Shown in pieces: positions 42,682-52,580 of a DNA stretch of 64,000 nucleotides. The DNA comes from JAKAFX01 sp049965715 (GTDB lineage: Archaea; Thermoplasmatota; Thermoplasmata; Thermoplasmatales; Thermoplasmataceae). The position numbers and the translations under genes were made by a program. Under the pieces are notes generated by a model. That model saw nothing but the letters and a program-made list of their open reading frames with translations, was not told the origin of the DNA and made no database searches. The stretch spans positions 62,001 through 126,000 of the forward strand of contig JBMFWA010000001.1 in NCBI GenBank assembly GCA_049965715.1. The letters run 5' to 3'. Positions within the stretch are counted from its first letter, which is position 1; every line of letters begins with the position of its first letter.

Positions 42682-43650
42682 ATGGAATCTAAAGTAAGAA
42701 AGATACAGCTCACCGGCGGATCAACTTATATCGTGTCGCTGCCGCTTGACTGGATTGCGTCCAACTCCCTGAAGAAAGGCAGTGAGGTAGAGGTTGCAGA
42801 GGAAGGTAACAGCATAGTCATAAATCCTGGTGCGCAGAGGAGGGAACTGGTTCGCACGATTAATGTCAACGATAAGGTTGATCCAAAGAGGTTCCAGAGA
42901 ATACTGGTATCTGCCTACATAGCAAATTTCGAGATTCTTGTTGTGCGCAGCAGAACAAGAATGAACGAAAGCATAAGGGAATCAGTCAAGAATTTTTCAA
43001 AGCTGGTGATGGGCGTGGAAATTTTTGAGGAGTCGTCAAACCGCATAGTTCTGCAGAATGTACTGGATTCCACGTCATTCCCGTTTCAAAAGGCTATCAG
43101 AAGAATGTCAGGAAATGTGGAATCCATGCTCCAGGATGTTCTCAATGGAATAAGGGACCTCGATCCGGAACTCCTGAAAAACGTGGAAAGAAGAGACGAT
43201 GAAATTGACAGATATCAGTGGTACATATTCAGGGAGATAAACAAAAATCCCAGAGAACCGGGAAGCACTTTCACTCTCATCCTTTCGCGGATACTGGAAA
43301 GAATCGCAGATCATGCAGTGAACATCTGCTCAATGATAGTCGCCAATCAAGAAGAAACGAGGACATCCATGGGAATGATCGCTGAAAGCCTTTCCACATC
43401 AATCGACACATTCAGGGATGCAATGAATGGCTTCTATCAGGACAGGTTTGAGAACCTCAACGAGATAATTGACATGAAGCACAAGATCAGAATTGACAAG
43501 GAGAAATTTGCCGGGACCATCAGGAGCAGCAAATCTTCAATCCTGCCGAGAATATCAGAGGAGATTTTCAGGATAGGTTTTTATGGAACGGATATTGCAG
43601 AACTTGCAATGGACCGGATAATCTCAAGCAGGGAAGAGATCGATATCTGA
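42682..43650 (+). CDS. AbrB-PhoU type phosphate-uptake regulator
   Basis: The 322-residue protein joins an N-terminal AbrB/SpoVT DNA-binding domain (KVRKIQLTGGSTYIVSLPLDWI, residues 4-50) to two PhoU repeats, seen in RRDDEIDRYQWYIFREINKN and ILERIADHAVNICSMIV with the metal-binding acidic patches. Archaeal proteins of this architecture are placed in the phosphate regulon by gene context elsewhere, but no Pst transporter is nearby here. It converges with the metallo-beta-lactamase gene with no spacer (stops adjacent at 43650/43651). Confidence 0.9.
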   Translation: MESKVRKIQLTGGSTYIVSLPLDWIASNSLKKGSEVEVAEEGNSIVINPGAQRRELVRTINVNDKVDPKRFQRILVSAYIANFEILVVRSRTRMNESIRESVKNFSKLVMGVEIFEESSNRIVLQNVLDSTSFPFQKAIRRMSGNVESMLQDVLNGIRDLDPELLKNVERRDDEIDRYQWYIFREINKNPREPGSTFTLILSRILERIADHAVNICSMIVANQEETRTSMGMIAESLSTSIDTFRDAMNGFYQDRFENLNEIIDMKHKIRIDKEKFAGTIRSSKSSILPRISEEIFRIGFYGTDIAELAMDRIISSREEIDI

Positions 43651-44460
43651 TCAGAGAGGTACCACCTTTGGGCTGTCAACAGTACCCTCCAGGTAGCCTG
43701 CTGGTATTTTGGTGTCATGATTGAAGATGCATATGGATTTCCTGTCTATGGCTCTCCTGATCAGCAGTTTCTTGTATTTCAGGGTGTCCAGCGGAAACTG
43801 ATCGATTGCAGTGATATGCGTCGGTTTTGCATGGACTGAAGATGGCATGATGTCGCCGAAATATATTATCTCAGATGAAGTCCCTTCAATTATGATCGCC
43901 TGGTGTCCTGATGTGTGTCCGCCGGTTCTGATGAGCCTCACGGAACCCAGCACGCGTGAACTGCCGTCGACGGAAAGTATGTTCCTCATAACGGATGTTG
44001 GTTTCCGGTAGTTGTACCTGCTCAGTTCGTTGGGATGCCTGAGGTTGGAAAGCTCAGCCTTCTGGAATACGAGTTCTGCATTCGGGAATTTTTTTTCGCC
44101 ATAAAATGAGTTCCCGCAGTGATCAAAGTGGAGGTGAGAGTGAATTATATACCGGATGTTATGGGGTTTAACCAGACCGCTTATCTCCTCAAAGAACTGC
44201 GGGTTCTGGCTGATCTCAAAAATGGACCTGAACTTCTCCTCATAACCCGTTCCCAGGCCGGAATCCACAAGTACAGATCGATCGCCGCTGTCCACGAGAA
44301 GGACATTAGCTGCCATGGGAATCCGGTAATTCTGGTTTGGAGTAACAAATTTTGACCAGAGTGGTCTTGGAACAGTGCCAAAGGCCGCGCCAGGATCAAG
44401 AGAAAATCTACCCTCCTCTATGAGATATGCATGCATGTTGCCCAGGTTCAGGGTAATCAT
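43651..44460 (-). CDS. metallo-beta-lactamase-fold hydrolase (lactonase-like)
   Basis: The 269-residue hydrolase shows the dinuclear zinc motif HSHLHFDHCGN near 105-115, further ligands TGGHTSGHQ and YFGDIM, and a terminal FNHDTK histidine, as in AHL-lactonase/glyoxalase II-like proteins. The substrate is unknown; thioester or lactone hydrolysis would fit. Its start overlaps the stop of the upstream acyl-CoA synthetase by four bases, so a thioesterase-type partner role is attractive but unproven. Confidence 0.88.
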   Translation of the reverse strand: MITLNLGNMHAYLIEEGRFSLDPGAAFGTVPRPLWSKFVTPNQNYRIPMAANVLLVDSGDRSVLVDSGLGTGYEEKFRSIFEISQNPQFFEEISGLVKPHNIRYIIHSHLHFDHCGNSFYGEKKFPNAELVFQKAELSNLRHPNELSRYNYRKPTSVMRNILSVDGSSRVLGSVRLIRTGGHTSGHQAIIIEGTSSEIIYFGDIMPSSVHAKPTHITAIDQFPLDTLKYKKLLIRRAIDRKSICIFNHDTKIPAGYLEGTVDSPKVVPL

Positions 44461-46394
44461 ATCCCGTCACCTTCTCTTGTGAGAGTGCCCATGCTCCTCA
44501 GCAGGTCAACGATTCCCCCATCCTCAAGGTTGCTCACGTCTCCAACCGGCTGTCCAAGGAATGCATTTCTCACTATTCTTCTCATGATCTTCCCGTTCCT
44601 TGTCTTTGGTAATGATGGCAGGCATATTACGTATTTTGGCGAGAATGATTTACCAAGACGTCTCTCCACCTGCTTCCTGATTGAATCAATTGTTTCCTGT
44701 GTATTTGTTCCGGTGTAGAAAATTCCGATAGCCTCACCCTTCATTGCATCCGGTATTCCAACAACAGCAGATTCAACAACCCCGGATACGGCGTTAACCA
44801 TGTCCTCCACCTCTCCAGGCCCCACTCTCTTTCCCGCGACCTTTATGACGTCGTCGGATCTGCCGTAGAGGAAGAAGTAGCCATCTTCATCCATCTCTGC
44901 CCAGTCTCCCTGCGACCATACCCCCGGAAATCTCGACCAGTAAGTTTCGAGATATTTCTCGGGCTGTTTCCATATGCCCCTCGTCATGGATGGACAGGCC
45001 TCTTTTGACACCAGATGCCCGATTTTGTTGTATACTTCCCTACCGTTATCATCGAAGACGGAAACGTTCATCCCCAGTCCCCTGTAAAGACACTTTGGCT
45101 TCAGCGGGATAGCTGGAGTGGATGCAAGGAAGCATCCGATTATGTCTGTACCTCCAGATATGTTGGCAATCGGGACTTTCCCGGATCCGAGAGTTTCGAA
45201 CAGATACATCCAGCTTTCGGTGTCCCATGGCTCCCCGGTTGATCCGAACACTCTTATTCCGCTCATTTCGCGTTTCACGCCCTTTGCCTTCAGCATGCGC
45301 ACAAATGTGGGTGAAAGTCCCAGTAACGTTATCATGTTCTTTTCGATTAAGTCGAAAATTCTGTTGCTGTCAGGATAATCCACAGCTCCGTCATAGACAA
45401 ATATGGATCCGCCCAGAGCGTTAGCACCGATGATGCTCCAGGGGCCCATCATCCAGCCGGGATCGGATATCCAGAACAGTGTATCATCCGGCTTCATGTC
45501 CATGTAAAATTTGACCTCCTTCACAATGTTTACAAAAGACCCGCCATGAACATGAACGGTTCCCTTGGGCTTGCCTGTTGTTCCGGACGTATACAGCATG
45601 ATCGCTGGATCTTCTGAATCCATGGGAACGCTTGAAATGTAATCATTTTCCTCAATGAGTTTATGGAAGTCGTATTCATCATTTCCAGGGTTGGTGAGGC
45701 CACTCACAACTTTCCTGATTCCCTTTATACTCCTGATGTTTTTCAGCTGGTCAATCTTCTTTCCCTTTCTCTCATAATCCTGGCACGTGATCACTGTCTG
45801 GATACCGGCATCCCTGATCCTTGCCTCAACAGCCTCCGTGCCATAGCCGGAGAATATGGGAACCGCGACGGCGCCTATGCGCATGATCGCATACAGAGAG
45901 ACAACGCTTTCCATTGATAGAGGAAGATAGATTGCAACCCTGTCATTCCTTTTCACACCTATTGAAAGAAGTCCGGACCCAAGTCTGGCCGTCATCTCGT
46001 CAAGCTCGCTGAAGGTTAGCGATCCCATTTCACCGTTTTCCCTTTCATACCTGCATGATATATGATCCTTATAACTGGGATCCAGCGCATATTTTTCCAC
46101 CGTGTTGTATACAATATTCAGCTTTCCTCCGGTGAACCATTTAGCGTTTTCCTTGCCCCCAGATTCATCAGTAATTCTCCTGTATTTTGAAAAGAATCTA
46201 ATATCGCAATTCGACACCACAGCATTCCAGAATTCATCCCTGTTTCTGTCAGCCCATTCATATAAAGATTCGATCGAGGACAACCCAACATTTTTCGCAA
46301 ACGTCATCAGGTTGGTAGCTTCAACTGCTTCCTGAGAAGGTGTATACACATTATCCATTCTGTTCAATTCCCAGGCTTGATCTGCTCTTGACAT
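44457..46394 (-). CDS. acetyl/propionyl-CoA synthetase-like AMP-forming ligase
   Basis: This protein of about 645 residues starts at ATG 46394 (MSRADQAWELNR); TTG 46409 is less likely. AMP-binding motifs are MLYTSGTTGKPKGTVHVHGG, GWMMGPWSIIG, WSQGDWAEMDEDGYFFLYGRSDDVIKVAGKRVGPGEVE and the acyltransfer Lys in LPKTRNGKIMRR. The SGTTGKPKG loop and C-terminal VAGKRVGP resemble acetyl-CoA synthetase relatives such as 3-hydroxypropionyl-CoA or medium-chain acyl-CoA synthetases, so the acid is uncertain. It is co-translated with the MBL-fold hydrolase downstream and divergent from the thermopsin-like gene. Confidence 0.9.
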   Translation of the reverse strand: MSRADQAWELNRMDNVYTPSQEAVEATNLMTFAKNVGLSSIESLYEWADRNRDEFWNAVVSNCDIRFFSKYRRITDESGGKENAKWFTGGKLNIVYNTVEKYALDPSYKDHISCRYERENGEMGSLTFSELDEMTARLGSGLLSIGVKRNDRVAIYLPLSMESVVSLYAIMRIGAVAVPIFSGYGTEAVEARIRDAGIQTVITCQDYERKGKKIDQLKNIRSIKGIRKVVSGLTNPGNDEYDFHKLIEENDYISSVPMDSEDPAIMLYTSGTTGKPKGTVHVHGGSFVNIVKEVKFYMDMKPDDTLFWISDPGWMMGPWSIIGANALGGSIFVYDGAVDYPDSNRIFDLIEKNMITLLGLSPTFVRMLKAKGVKREMSGIRVFGSTGEPWDTESWMYLFETLGSGKVPIANISGGTDIIGCFLASTPAIPLKPKCLYRGLGMNVSVFDDNGREVYNKIGHLVSKEACPSMTRGIWKQPEKYLETYWSRFPGVWSQGDWAEMDEDGYFFLYGRSDDVIKVAGKRVGPGEVEDMVNAVSGVVESAVVGIPDAMKGEAIGIFYTGTNTQETIDSIRKQVERRLGKSFSPKYVICLPSLPKTRNGKIMRRIVRNAFLGQPVGDVSNLEDGGIVDLLRSMGTLTREGDGI

Positions 46395-46510
46395 AGATAT
46401 TTTTCCCAAGTCGTAAGTTTCTGAAACATGATATCATAACAAAGGAAGTATAAAGTAGCGATAGGAGAGACATCGGATCAAAAGCCGTTAGCGGTGAGTG
46501 TCTCAAAAAA

Positions 46511-46520
46511 AATTTATATA
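46511..46520 (+). promoter_or_regulatory. strong TATA box of the thermopsin-like gene
   Basis: AATTTATATA (46511-46520), preceded by seven A residues that act as a purine-rich BRE, lies 24-33 bases before ATG 46544. It is the most consensus-like promoter in the window, in line with high expression of a surface protein and a leaderless message. Confidence 0.6.
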
Positions 46521-46543
46521 GTAATAAAAAGTATAGTATCCAG

Positions 46544-49500
46544 ATGACTATGAATTCGAAAAAGATAGTGACAGCGTTAGCTATTATAGTTAGCGTGGTT
46601 ATGATTCTGTCGTCTTTGGCCTTTTTCCCTCTTTCAGGGGCTTCACAAAGTACGCCAGAACATATCGCCGCATCCGGCACTGGATCTCCATCTGTCGGAC
46701 AAACAGCTTCTGCTGTAAAGACAGTGACAGTAGCAGGTACCGCATCGGGAACTCACCTGACGGCCTCTAATGTTATGTCTCTTTTGAAGCAGAGCGGAGT
46801 TCCTACGCAGTATGCATATCTCCCGAACTATGCGGCTGCAGGTATCAAGTCTACAGGTAGCAGTGGCGTTAATGCCCCAGGTTACTTGGTAGCTCCAGCA
46901 CCTATGGGCCTCGCTAGCTATGGTGTGACCTACAACAAGACAGGTTCAGCCGTTGCCTATGGGTATTCCACAAGCAGTTTCAAGGCCGTTGTAAACATAA
47001 CCAGCCTTCAATTGGAAAACCTTGTCAACGACGGTCCTCATGAAGTATCATTCCAGCTAAACGCAATTCTGAATGGAGTAACAATCCAGGGCGTTCCTGG
47101 GTATGAATTCTGGAATCAGAATGTAGTATTCTATTCTGCAAGGACTCACGAACTGCAACTCCTTGATAATGTTTGGAACTTTTCAAGTCCCGCCGGAACA
47201 CTGAATGCTGGATCTATACTTTCAGGTAATGGGACGCAGGTTCTCCCAGTTTATTACTATGCAGTGGGACCCTCATTCCAGACCGGAGTCAACGGATTCA
47301 CAATCGCACTTTACCTGAACAGCACAACTGTGAATGGCAATGATGCTGTTTACTTTAACTATTCAATACAGACGGGAGGCAAGACAACCTCAGGCTCGTA
47401 CGATGAAGTGATCTTCAATTCGAACGGTGGCCAGCCACCTACATTCAGCGCTCCACCTGCACAGTACGTTGTGAACGGGAGCATGCTATCTGACCTTGGC
47501 TTTATACCAATGGACGCTGAGATAATGATAGGGGGACCAGGCGGAGGATCAACTGCTACGGTTACGAACATAACCGGTTTCATGCAGCTTTACTATGAGA
47601 ATGGGACAAAATACCAGGTTCCAGCCTCTGCATACGACTTTGGTTCTGAGACTGGCGAGACCTCTTCTGGAGTGGCAGTTTCATCAACCACCGTTGGTAC
47701 CGCTTCCCTGACAACAGGACCATCATTCCTGTACCAGTTGTGGAATGCCACAATTAACCATGTTGATAAGTTAGTAAATGCAAGTGCTAACACATGGAAC
47801 AACACCACTTATTACAACGCACCATCAACCCCACTTCCATCTTACAGATATAGTGGCGCTATGAGTCCGTCCAATGCATTCCTGCTTGTTAGCGCTTCAA
47901 AGGATTCGTTTAACAACTACACTGCACAGTGGGCACCAACCAACTCCAACGGACACTACTCATTCACGCTACAGGGCCCGTCCCACATAAGCGGAATGAA
48001 TCTCAAAACACCATCTTTCCAGGAGGTTAAGGGAGTTTACAGGGCAAGCGCCGCTCTAAGTGGTTATAAACCTATTTTCAACGTCACACTTTCCACATCT
48101 ACAAGCGGTTCCTTCCCTCTAGGATCACCGGAACCGACAATATACGGTATGTACACTCCTCTGTATGCGTTTAACAACAACCAGGTCGGTAACATATCCA
48201 CAAGCAATGTACTCTACAACTCAGCGTACCTAAGTTCTGCAAAAAATCTGCTCACATTGCTCCCTGAATTCGGGGCTGTTAACGATTACACATTCCCGGC
48301 ATTTGCAGGTATTGATCTTTACCATGCCGTATACACACCGTCCTCACAGTTGACCATTACATCTGAAGACTCCACATTCGTGGTAAATTACGTCAACATA
48401 TGGCAGTTATACACATCATTCTTCGGGCTTCCAATCACTAACGAACTTGGTGTGTGGATCGAGAACAGCACTAGCGTTACACTAACTTCAAACGTTTTTG
48501 GTGGATGGCAGAATGGTCCAGATGTCACTGCGTCATTCCCAACAGCAGGCGGTGTCGTTATTTGGAACTCCCAGTGGATTAACGCGACCGATAACATATT
48601 TACCGGTCTGAACGAATATTCACTGTCTATATACAATCCAGCCACCCAAAATGGAGGAGACACTATAACGGGCAATACGTTTGTTACAGGTGGCGCCTAC
48701 GGTGTTGGAATTGGATTGTTCAGTCAAATTAACCAGGTAACTGGGAACAACTTTACTGCAACAACCCCTGCAATAAGTCCGTACTACAACATATATTCCC
48801 CAGTCGGGTCTGGTTTCAGCCCTAGCCTGATTAACAACGGGTATGGATATATTAACACCTGGGACCTTGGCACGCCCGGAAGCGGTAACTTCTGGTACAA
48901 CTTCAACGGGCAGATTCCATATACGGATAACGGCCTTATAACGAACCTCAATACACTCGAAGGTCTTGGAGGAGACAACTTCCCGAAGAACCTGGCAAAC
49001 TTCCAGACGGTTACATTCCATGAGGTAGGTCTGCCAAGTGGATCAACGTGGAACATAGCTGTAGGATTGAGTGGAGAATACAGCAATTCTGGTTCCGGAT
49101 CTACATTAACTGTAAGTTTACCCGATGGAAACTTCAGTTATGCTGCATTTGTATCTAATGGGAAGTATCTCGCAGAAACCAATACATCTGCGAACACAAC
49201 CGTTCTGGTTAACGGAAACAGTGTAAACGTTTGGGTAACATTCCATCCCGCCTATGCGATCTCATTCTCCGAGACCGGTCTTCCAAACAACGTTCTCTGG
49301 GCTGTAACCATAACTCCAACAGGAACAAACGCAACGAACAATGGAACTGCTCAAACTGGATACGGAGTAACCAATACTTCGTATAGCCTAACCAATAGCA
49401 CGACCTTCTCTCCGTTGGTAAATGAGACAAATGGTACATATACCTATACTATGACCATAGTACAGGGAATGCCGCTTAATGCAGTATACGAGAACGAGAC

Positions 49501-50452
49501 CGGAAAAGCCAATAACATGACTGGTACAATAGTCATAAAAGGTACATCGCCCGGTGCTATTGACATACACTTCAAGAAGAAGATGACCCTGTACACAGCA
49601 GTCTTCAAAGAAACCCAGCTTCCGCCTGGAGAGGCTTGGACAGTTACACTGGAACACAACGCTTCAGTATCATACACCAACACATCAATGGGTCTTGGGC
49701 CGGCTGCTAAGTTCGTGAATCTGACTGTACCCAATGGAACCTACAATTACAGCGTTTCCATCAGCTCCACTTTCAGATTCTTTGCCACCACTACAGGAAA
49801 CTTCACGATTGCTGGAAGTGCACCAGGTCCAGTCAGTGTTGAGTTTGTACAGATGTTTGGCGTTGATTTCAACGATCAGCAGTCCTTAATGCCTGGACAG
49901 TCGTGGACAGTAACAATTGCTGGAACTGCGGTATCATCCAACTTTACCGATGCCTACTTCCTGCTTCCAGTGAGCAGTAAACCGTACAGCTATACAGTAA
50001 CGCCTCCTGCTGGGTATCACGTTGCAGCGGGACTTGGTTCGGGGACATTCAGCGTCACCAACAGTAGCGTCATGATTGCATTCGGCTTTGTCCAGAATCC
50101 ATCCTACAAGGTGGTATTCCAGGAAAGCGGCCTTGCATCTGGAACTGCCTGGAGCGTAACGCTGAACGGACAGACTGTCTACTCCACCACGAATACAATA
50201 GTATTCCTTGAGATGAATGGCACGTACAAGTATACAATCAACAACGTAACATCGTACAGTGCCCCATCATCTGCAACCGGTACAGTCACAGTGAACGGAA
50301 CTGCTCCTTCGGCAGTCAGTACATCCTATAGCACCACGGTATCTACACCCCTCAACCCATACCTCATAATTGCAATCATTGCAATTGTGCTGATAGTCAT
50401 CATCGGTGTCCTGTACCTGTACATAGGAAGGCCAAGGAAGCCAAGGCAGTAA
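46544..50452 (+). CDS. thermopsin-like multidomain cell-surface protein
   Basis: The 1302-residue protein has a signal peptide (KKIVTALAIIVSVVMILSSLAFF) and, at about 115-420, a region matching thermopsin (peptidase family A5): YGVTYNKTGSAVAYGYSTSS, VSFQLNAILNGVTIQGVPGYEFWNQNV, LGFIPMDAEIMIGGPGGGS and YDFGSETGETSS. About 590-790 resembles a right-handed beta-helix (NELGVWIENSTSVTLTSNVF...TGNNF). Five beta modules of the FxExGLPxGxxW type follow (about 820-1250), then a membrane anchor (YLIIAIIAIVLIVIIGVLYLYIG) and RPRKPRQ. It is heavily glycosylatable. Thermopsins are acid proteases; whether this one is active is not evident, as the catalytic residues of the family are poorly defined. A dual role in wall-like cover and digestion is plausible. 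Confidence 0.88.
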   Translation: MTMNSKKIVTALAIIVSVVMILSSLAFFPLSGASQSTPEHIAASGTGSPSVGQTASAVKTVTVAGTASGTHLTASNVMSLLKQSGVPTQYAYLPNYAAAGIKSTGSSGVNAPGYLVAPAPMGLASYGVTYNKTGSAVAYGYSTSSFKAVVNITSLQLENLVNDGPHEVSFQLNAILNGVTIQGVPGYEFWNQNVVFYSARTHELQLLDNVWNFSSPAGTLNAGSILSGNGTQVLPVYYYAVGPSFQTGVNGFTIALYLNSTTVNGNDAVYFNYSIQTGGKTTSGSYDEVIFNSNGGQPPTFSAPPAQYVVNGSMLSDLGFIPMDAEIMIGGPGGGSTATVTNITGFMQLYYENGTKYQVPASAYDFGSETGETSSGVAVSSTTVGTASLTTGPSFLYQLWNATINHVDKLVNASANTWNNTTYYNAPSTPLPSYRYSGAMSPSNAFLLVSASKDSFNNYTAQWAPTNSNGHYSFTLQGPSHISGMNLKTPSFQEVKGVYRASAALSGYKPIFNVTLSTSTSGSFPLGSPEPTIYGMYTPLYAFNNNQVGNISTSNVLYNSAYLSSAKNLLTLLPEFGAVNDYTFPAFAGIDLYHAVYTPSSQLTITSEDSTFVVNYVNIWQLYTSFFGLPITNELGVWIENSTSVTLTSNVFGGWQNGPDVTASFPTAGGVVIWNSQWINATDNIFTGLNEYSLSIYNPATQNGGDTITGNTFVTGGAYGVGIGLFSQINQVTGNNFTATTPAISPYYNIYSPVGSGFSPSLINNGYGYINTWDLGTPGSGNFWYNFNGQIPYTDNGLITNLNTLEGLGGDNFPKNLANFQTVTFHEVGLPSGSTWNIAVGLSGEYSNSGSGSTLTVSLPDGNFSYAAFVSNGKYLAETNTSANTTVLVNGNSVNVWVTFHPAYAISFSETGLPNNVLWAVTITPTGTNATNNGTAQTGYGVTNTSYSLTNSTTFSPLVNETNGTYTYTMTIVQGMPLNAVYENETGKANNMTGTIVIKGTSPGAIDIHFKKKMTLYTAVFKETQLPPGEAWTVTLEHNASVSYTNTSMGLGPAAKFVNLTVPNGTYNYSVSISSTFRFFATTTGNFTIAGSAPGPVSVEFVQMFGVDFNDQQSLMPGQSWTVTIAGTAVSSNFTDAYFLLPVSSKPYSYTVTPPAGYHVAAGLGSGTFSVTNSSVMIAFGFVQNPSYKVVFQESGLASGTAWSVTLNGQTVYSTTNTIVFLEMNGTYKYTINNVTSYSAPSSATGTVTVNGTAPSAVSTSYSTTVSTPLNPYLIIAIIAIVLIVIIGVLYLYIGRPRKPRQ

Positions 50453-50459
50453 TCCCAAA

Positions 50460-50512
50460 TTTTTAATTTTTTTAAAATTTTATACCCTTTTTAATACTTT
50501 TTTTATGATTCT
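50460..50512 (+). terminator. multiple T tracts after the thermopsin-like gene
   Basis: Beginning seven bases after the stop, several oligo-T runs of five to seven residues (for example AATTTTTTTAAAATTTTATACCC, then CTTTTTAATACTTTTTTTATG) cover about 50 bases. This is a strong archaeal-type intrinsic terminator for a highly expressed gene. Confidence 0.7.
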
Positions 50513-50559
50513 ATTTTCTCATAGCAAGTGATATAATCAATCTACGGTTAGGTGTAACA

Positions 50560-51072
50560 TTGAACGGAGCCATTTATGAGAGGGAACTCGCGCAGATTCT
50601 TTCCGGGGATATTCGCAAGGTTGAAAACATCTTCAAACGCAGGAATGGCGGTTCAGGATCCGGATCAAAGTTCTGCGAAAAACCATTCCTTGTGACAAGA
50701 TCCGCAGGCTCTCAAGGCGCAGACATCATAGCAATAAGGGACGACATGTCTCTCGTCATAGAAGTTAAATCATCCGGCAAGAAGTCCATAATATTTTCTG
50801 AATCTTCTGGCAAGAGACAGGAGCAGGCAACCAGGCTTAACCAGCGTTGCGAGAAGTCAGGACTCTTCCTTGTATATGCATACAGGCTTAAGGGAGCGAA
50901 GGGTGATCCCTGGAGGCTCTTCTGCATGAAATCCGAACCAAAGGGCAGGATGCGCTACGTCTATAATCTCTTCCCTAAGGTATCGGAGACCAAGAACGGG
51001 AATTTTAACCTGAAGTGGGACGATGGTTTTCCTCTCACAGACTTTATAGAATATGCTGCCACAACACAATAA
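50560..51072 (+). CDS. hjc: archaeal Holliday junction resolvase Hjc
   Basis: This 170-residue nuclease resolves four-way junctions in recombination and fork restart. The catalytic site is visible as the early Glu in GAIYERELAQIL, then VTRSAGSQGADIIAIRDD and LVIEVKSSGKK (D...E-x-K). It is longer than typical Hjc (120-140 residues) by a C-terminal extension (YVYNLFPKVSETKNGNFNLKWDDGFPLTDF). The TTG start at 50560 has GGTG upstream, and a TATA-like GTGATATAATC lies at 50528-50538. Confidence 0.92.
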   Translation: MNGAIYERELAQILSGDIRKVENIFKRRNGGSGSGSKFCEKPFLVTRSAGSQGADIIAIRDDMSLVIEVKSSGKKSIIFSESSGKRQEQATRLNQRCEKSGLFLVYAYRLKGAKGDPWRLFCMKSEPKGRMRYVYNLFPKVSETKNGNFNLKWDDGFPLTDFIEYAATTQ

Positions 51073-51089
51073 AATAGTTTAAAATTGGA

Positions 51090-52460
51090 TCAGAGGGACT
51101 GCTTGATCCCTCTTGCAAGAGCCTCTATTCCCATATCAATCTGGTCGTGCGTTATAATCAGGGGAGGTATAAGCCTCAATGCACTGAATCCTGTGGCAAG
51201 GGTCAGAAGTCCATTCTGGAAAGCCTTGAACTCAACGTTGTCTCTGAGTTTTGTATCAGGCTCCCTTGTCTTCTGGTTCTTCACAAAATCGATCGCAAGC
51301 ATCAACCCCAGCCCCCTTACATCACCTATCTGCGGGAACCTGTCCTTAAGCTCCAGCAACCTCTTCTTCATGTATTCTCCCATCTTCGCGGAGTTCTCCA
51401 CAGCCTTCTCCTTCTTAATGGCCTCAATCGTTGCAATGGATGCCACAGACGCAAGAACATTTCCTCCGAAGGTGTTTGAATGCAGTCCCTGTTCAGGGAA
51501 GTCAAGGCTTGCTTTAACTACGGTGGCACCCATTGGAATACCGGATGCGATGGATTTTGCGAGCGATATTATATCGGGCTCAACACCGAAGTGCTCAGAA
51601 GCAAAGAACTTTCCAGTTCGGCCAAAGCCTGTCTGGACCTCATCCATAATGTAAAGGATGTTGTTCTCTTCAGCTAGTTTCTTCAGCTTTGAATGGAAGT
51701 TCATGGGTGGAACAACGTAACCGCCCTCTCCCTGGATTGGCTCCACCATGAATGCAGCAATATTTTCTGGCGGAGTATAGGTTCTGAAGACATACTTCTC
51801 AATGAAATCAAGCACTCTGTTCACAAGCTCATCCGGTTCTTCATAACCGTCTATGTCGAACGGATTCCTGTACGGGTTCGGGTAGGGAACATGTTCCACA
51901 CCTGGCATGGACGGGAAATAGCCCTTGTGGTGTATGGCTCTTGATGCGGTGAAAGACAGGGCCCCCTGCGATCTGCCATGGAACCCTCCAATGAATGCGA
52001 TGAACTGCTGTTTGCCTGTGTTGGTCTTTGCGAGCTTGATGGCTGCTTCGTTGCTTTCAGTGCCGCTGTTTGTGAAAAACACTTTCTTGTCGAATTTCCC
52101 TGGTGTTACCTCGCAGAGAAGTTTCGCAGCATCTACCTGTGCCTTATAGTAGTAGTCGGTTCCGGCGAAGTGCCAGAGCTTGTGCAGTTGCTCCTCTACT
52201 GCTGCCGTTATTTCAGGGTGGACATGACCCATGTTGGTGACGCTTATGCCGGAAGCGAAGTCAAGATAGGTGTTTCCGTCAACATCCTCTACAAAAACCC
52301 CTTTGGCCCTTTCTGCAACGATAGGCAGCGATTTGGTGCTTGTGACCAGATACTTTGCGTCCAGGTCAACAATCTTCTTTGCCTTTGGACCAGGCGGTAG
52401 CACCTTTATGTCAATCTTATTCTTTATTTCCTTAAGACTTTCTTCATGCTCAGAAATCAT
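51090..52460 (-). CDS. class III aminotransferase (4-aminobutyrate/broad-specificity type)
   Basis: The 456-residue fold-type I PLP enzyme has GNTYLDFASGISVTNMGHVHPEI, FTNSGTESNEAAIKLAKTNTGK, GGFHGRSQGALSFTAS, MVEPIQGEGGYVVPP, DEVQTGFGRTGKFFASEHFGVEPDIISLAKSIASGIPMGA (Lys near 300) and NTFGGNVLA. It fits GabT or ornithine/diaminobutyrate transaminases. Close archaeal relatives include amino-acid racemases of the same fold, so racemase activity is an alternative. It converges with hjc, 17 bases apart. Confidence 0.9.
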   Translation of the reverse strand: MISEHEESLKEIKNKIDIKVLPPGPKAKKIVDLDAKYLVTSTKSLPIVAERAKGVFVEDVDGNTYLDFASGISVTNMGHVHPEITAAVEEQLHKLWHFAGTDYYYKAQVDAAKLLCEVTPGKFDKKVFFTNSGTESNEAAIKLAKTNTGKQQFIAFIGGFHGRSQGALSFTASRAIHHKGYFPSMPGVEHVPYPNPYRNPFDIDGYEEPDELVNRVLDFIEKYVFRTYTPPENIAAFMVEPIQGEGGYVVPPMNFHSKLKKLAEENNILYIMDEVQTGFGRTGKFFASEHFGVEPDIISLAKSIASGIPMGATVVKASLDFPEQGLHSNTFGGNVLASVASIATIEAIKKEKAVENSAKMGEYMKKRLLELKDRFPQIGDVRGLGLMLAIDFVKNQKTREPDTKLRDNVEFKAFQNGLLTLATGFSALRLIPPLIITHDQIDMGIEALARGIKQSL

Positions 52461-52580
52461 GTTTTATCGCCATCAACTTAATTTTTGGCATAGATATATA
52501 TTTAGTTGAATATTTTCGAACGTAAAGTGCGAATCTCGAACCATGGATAGAATTTTATCCGATACTGAAATTAAGAGGCA

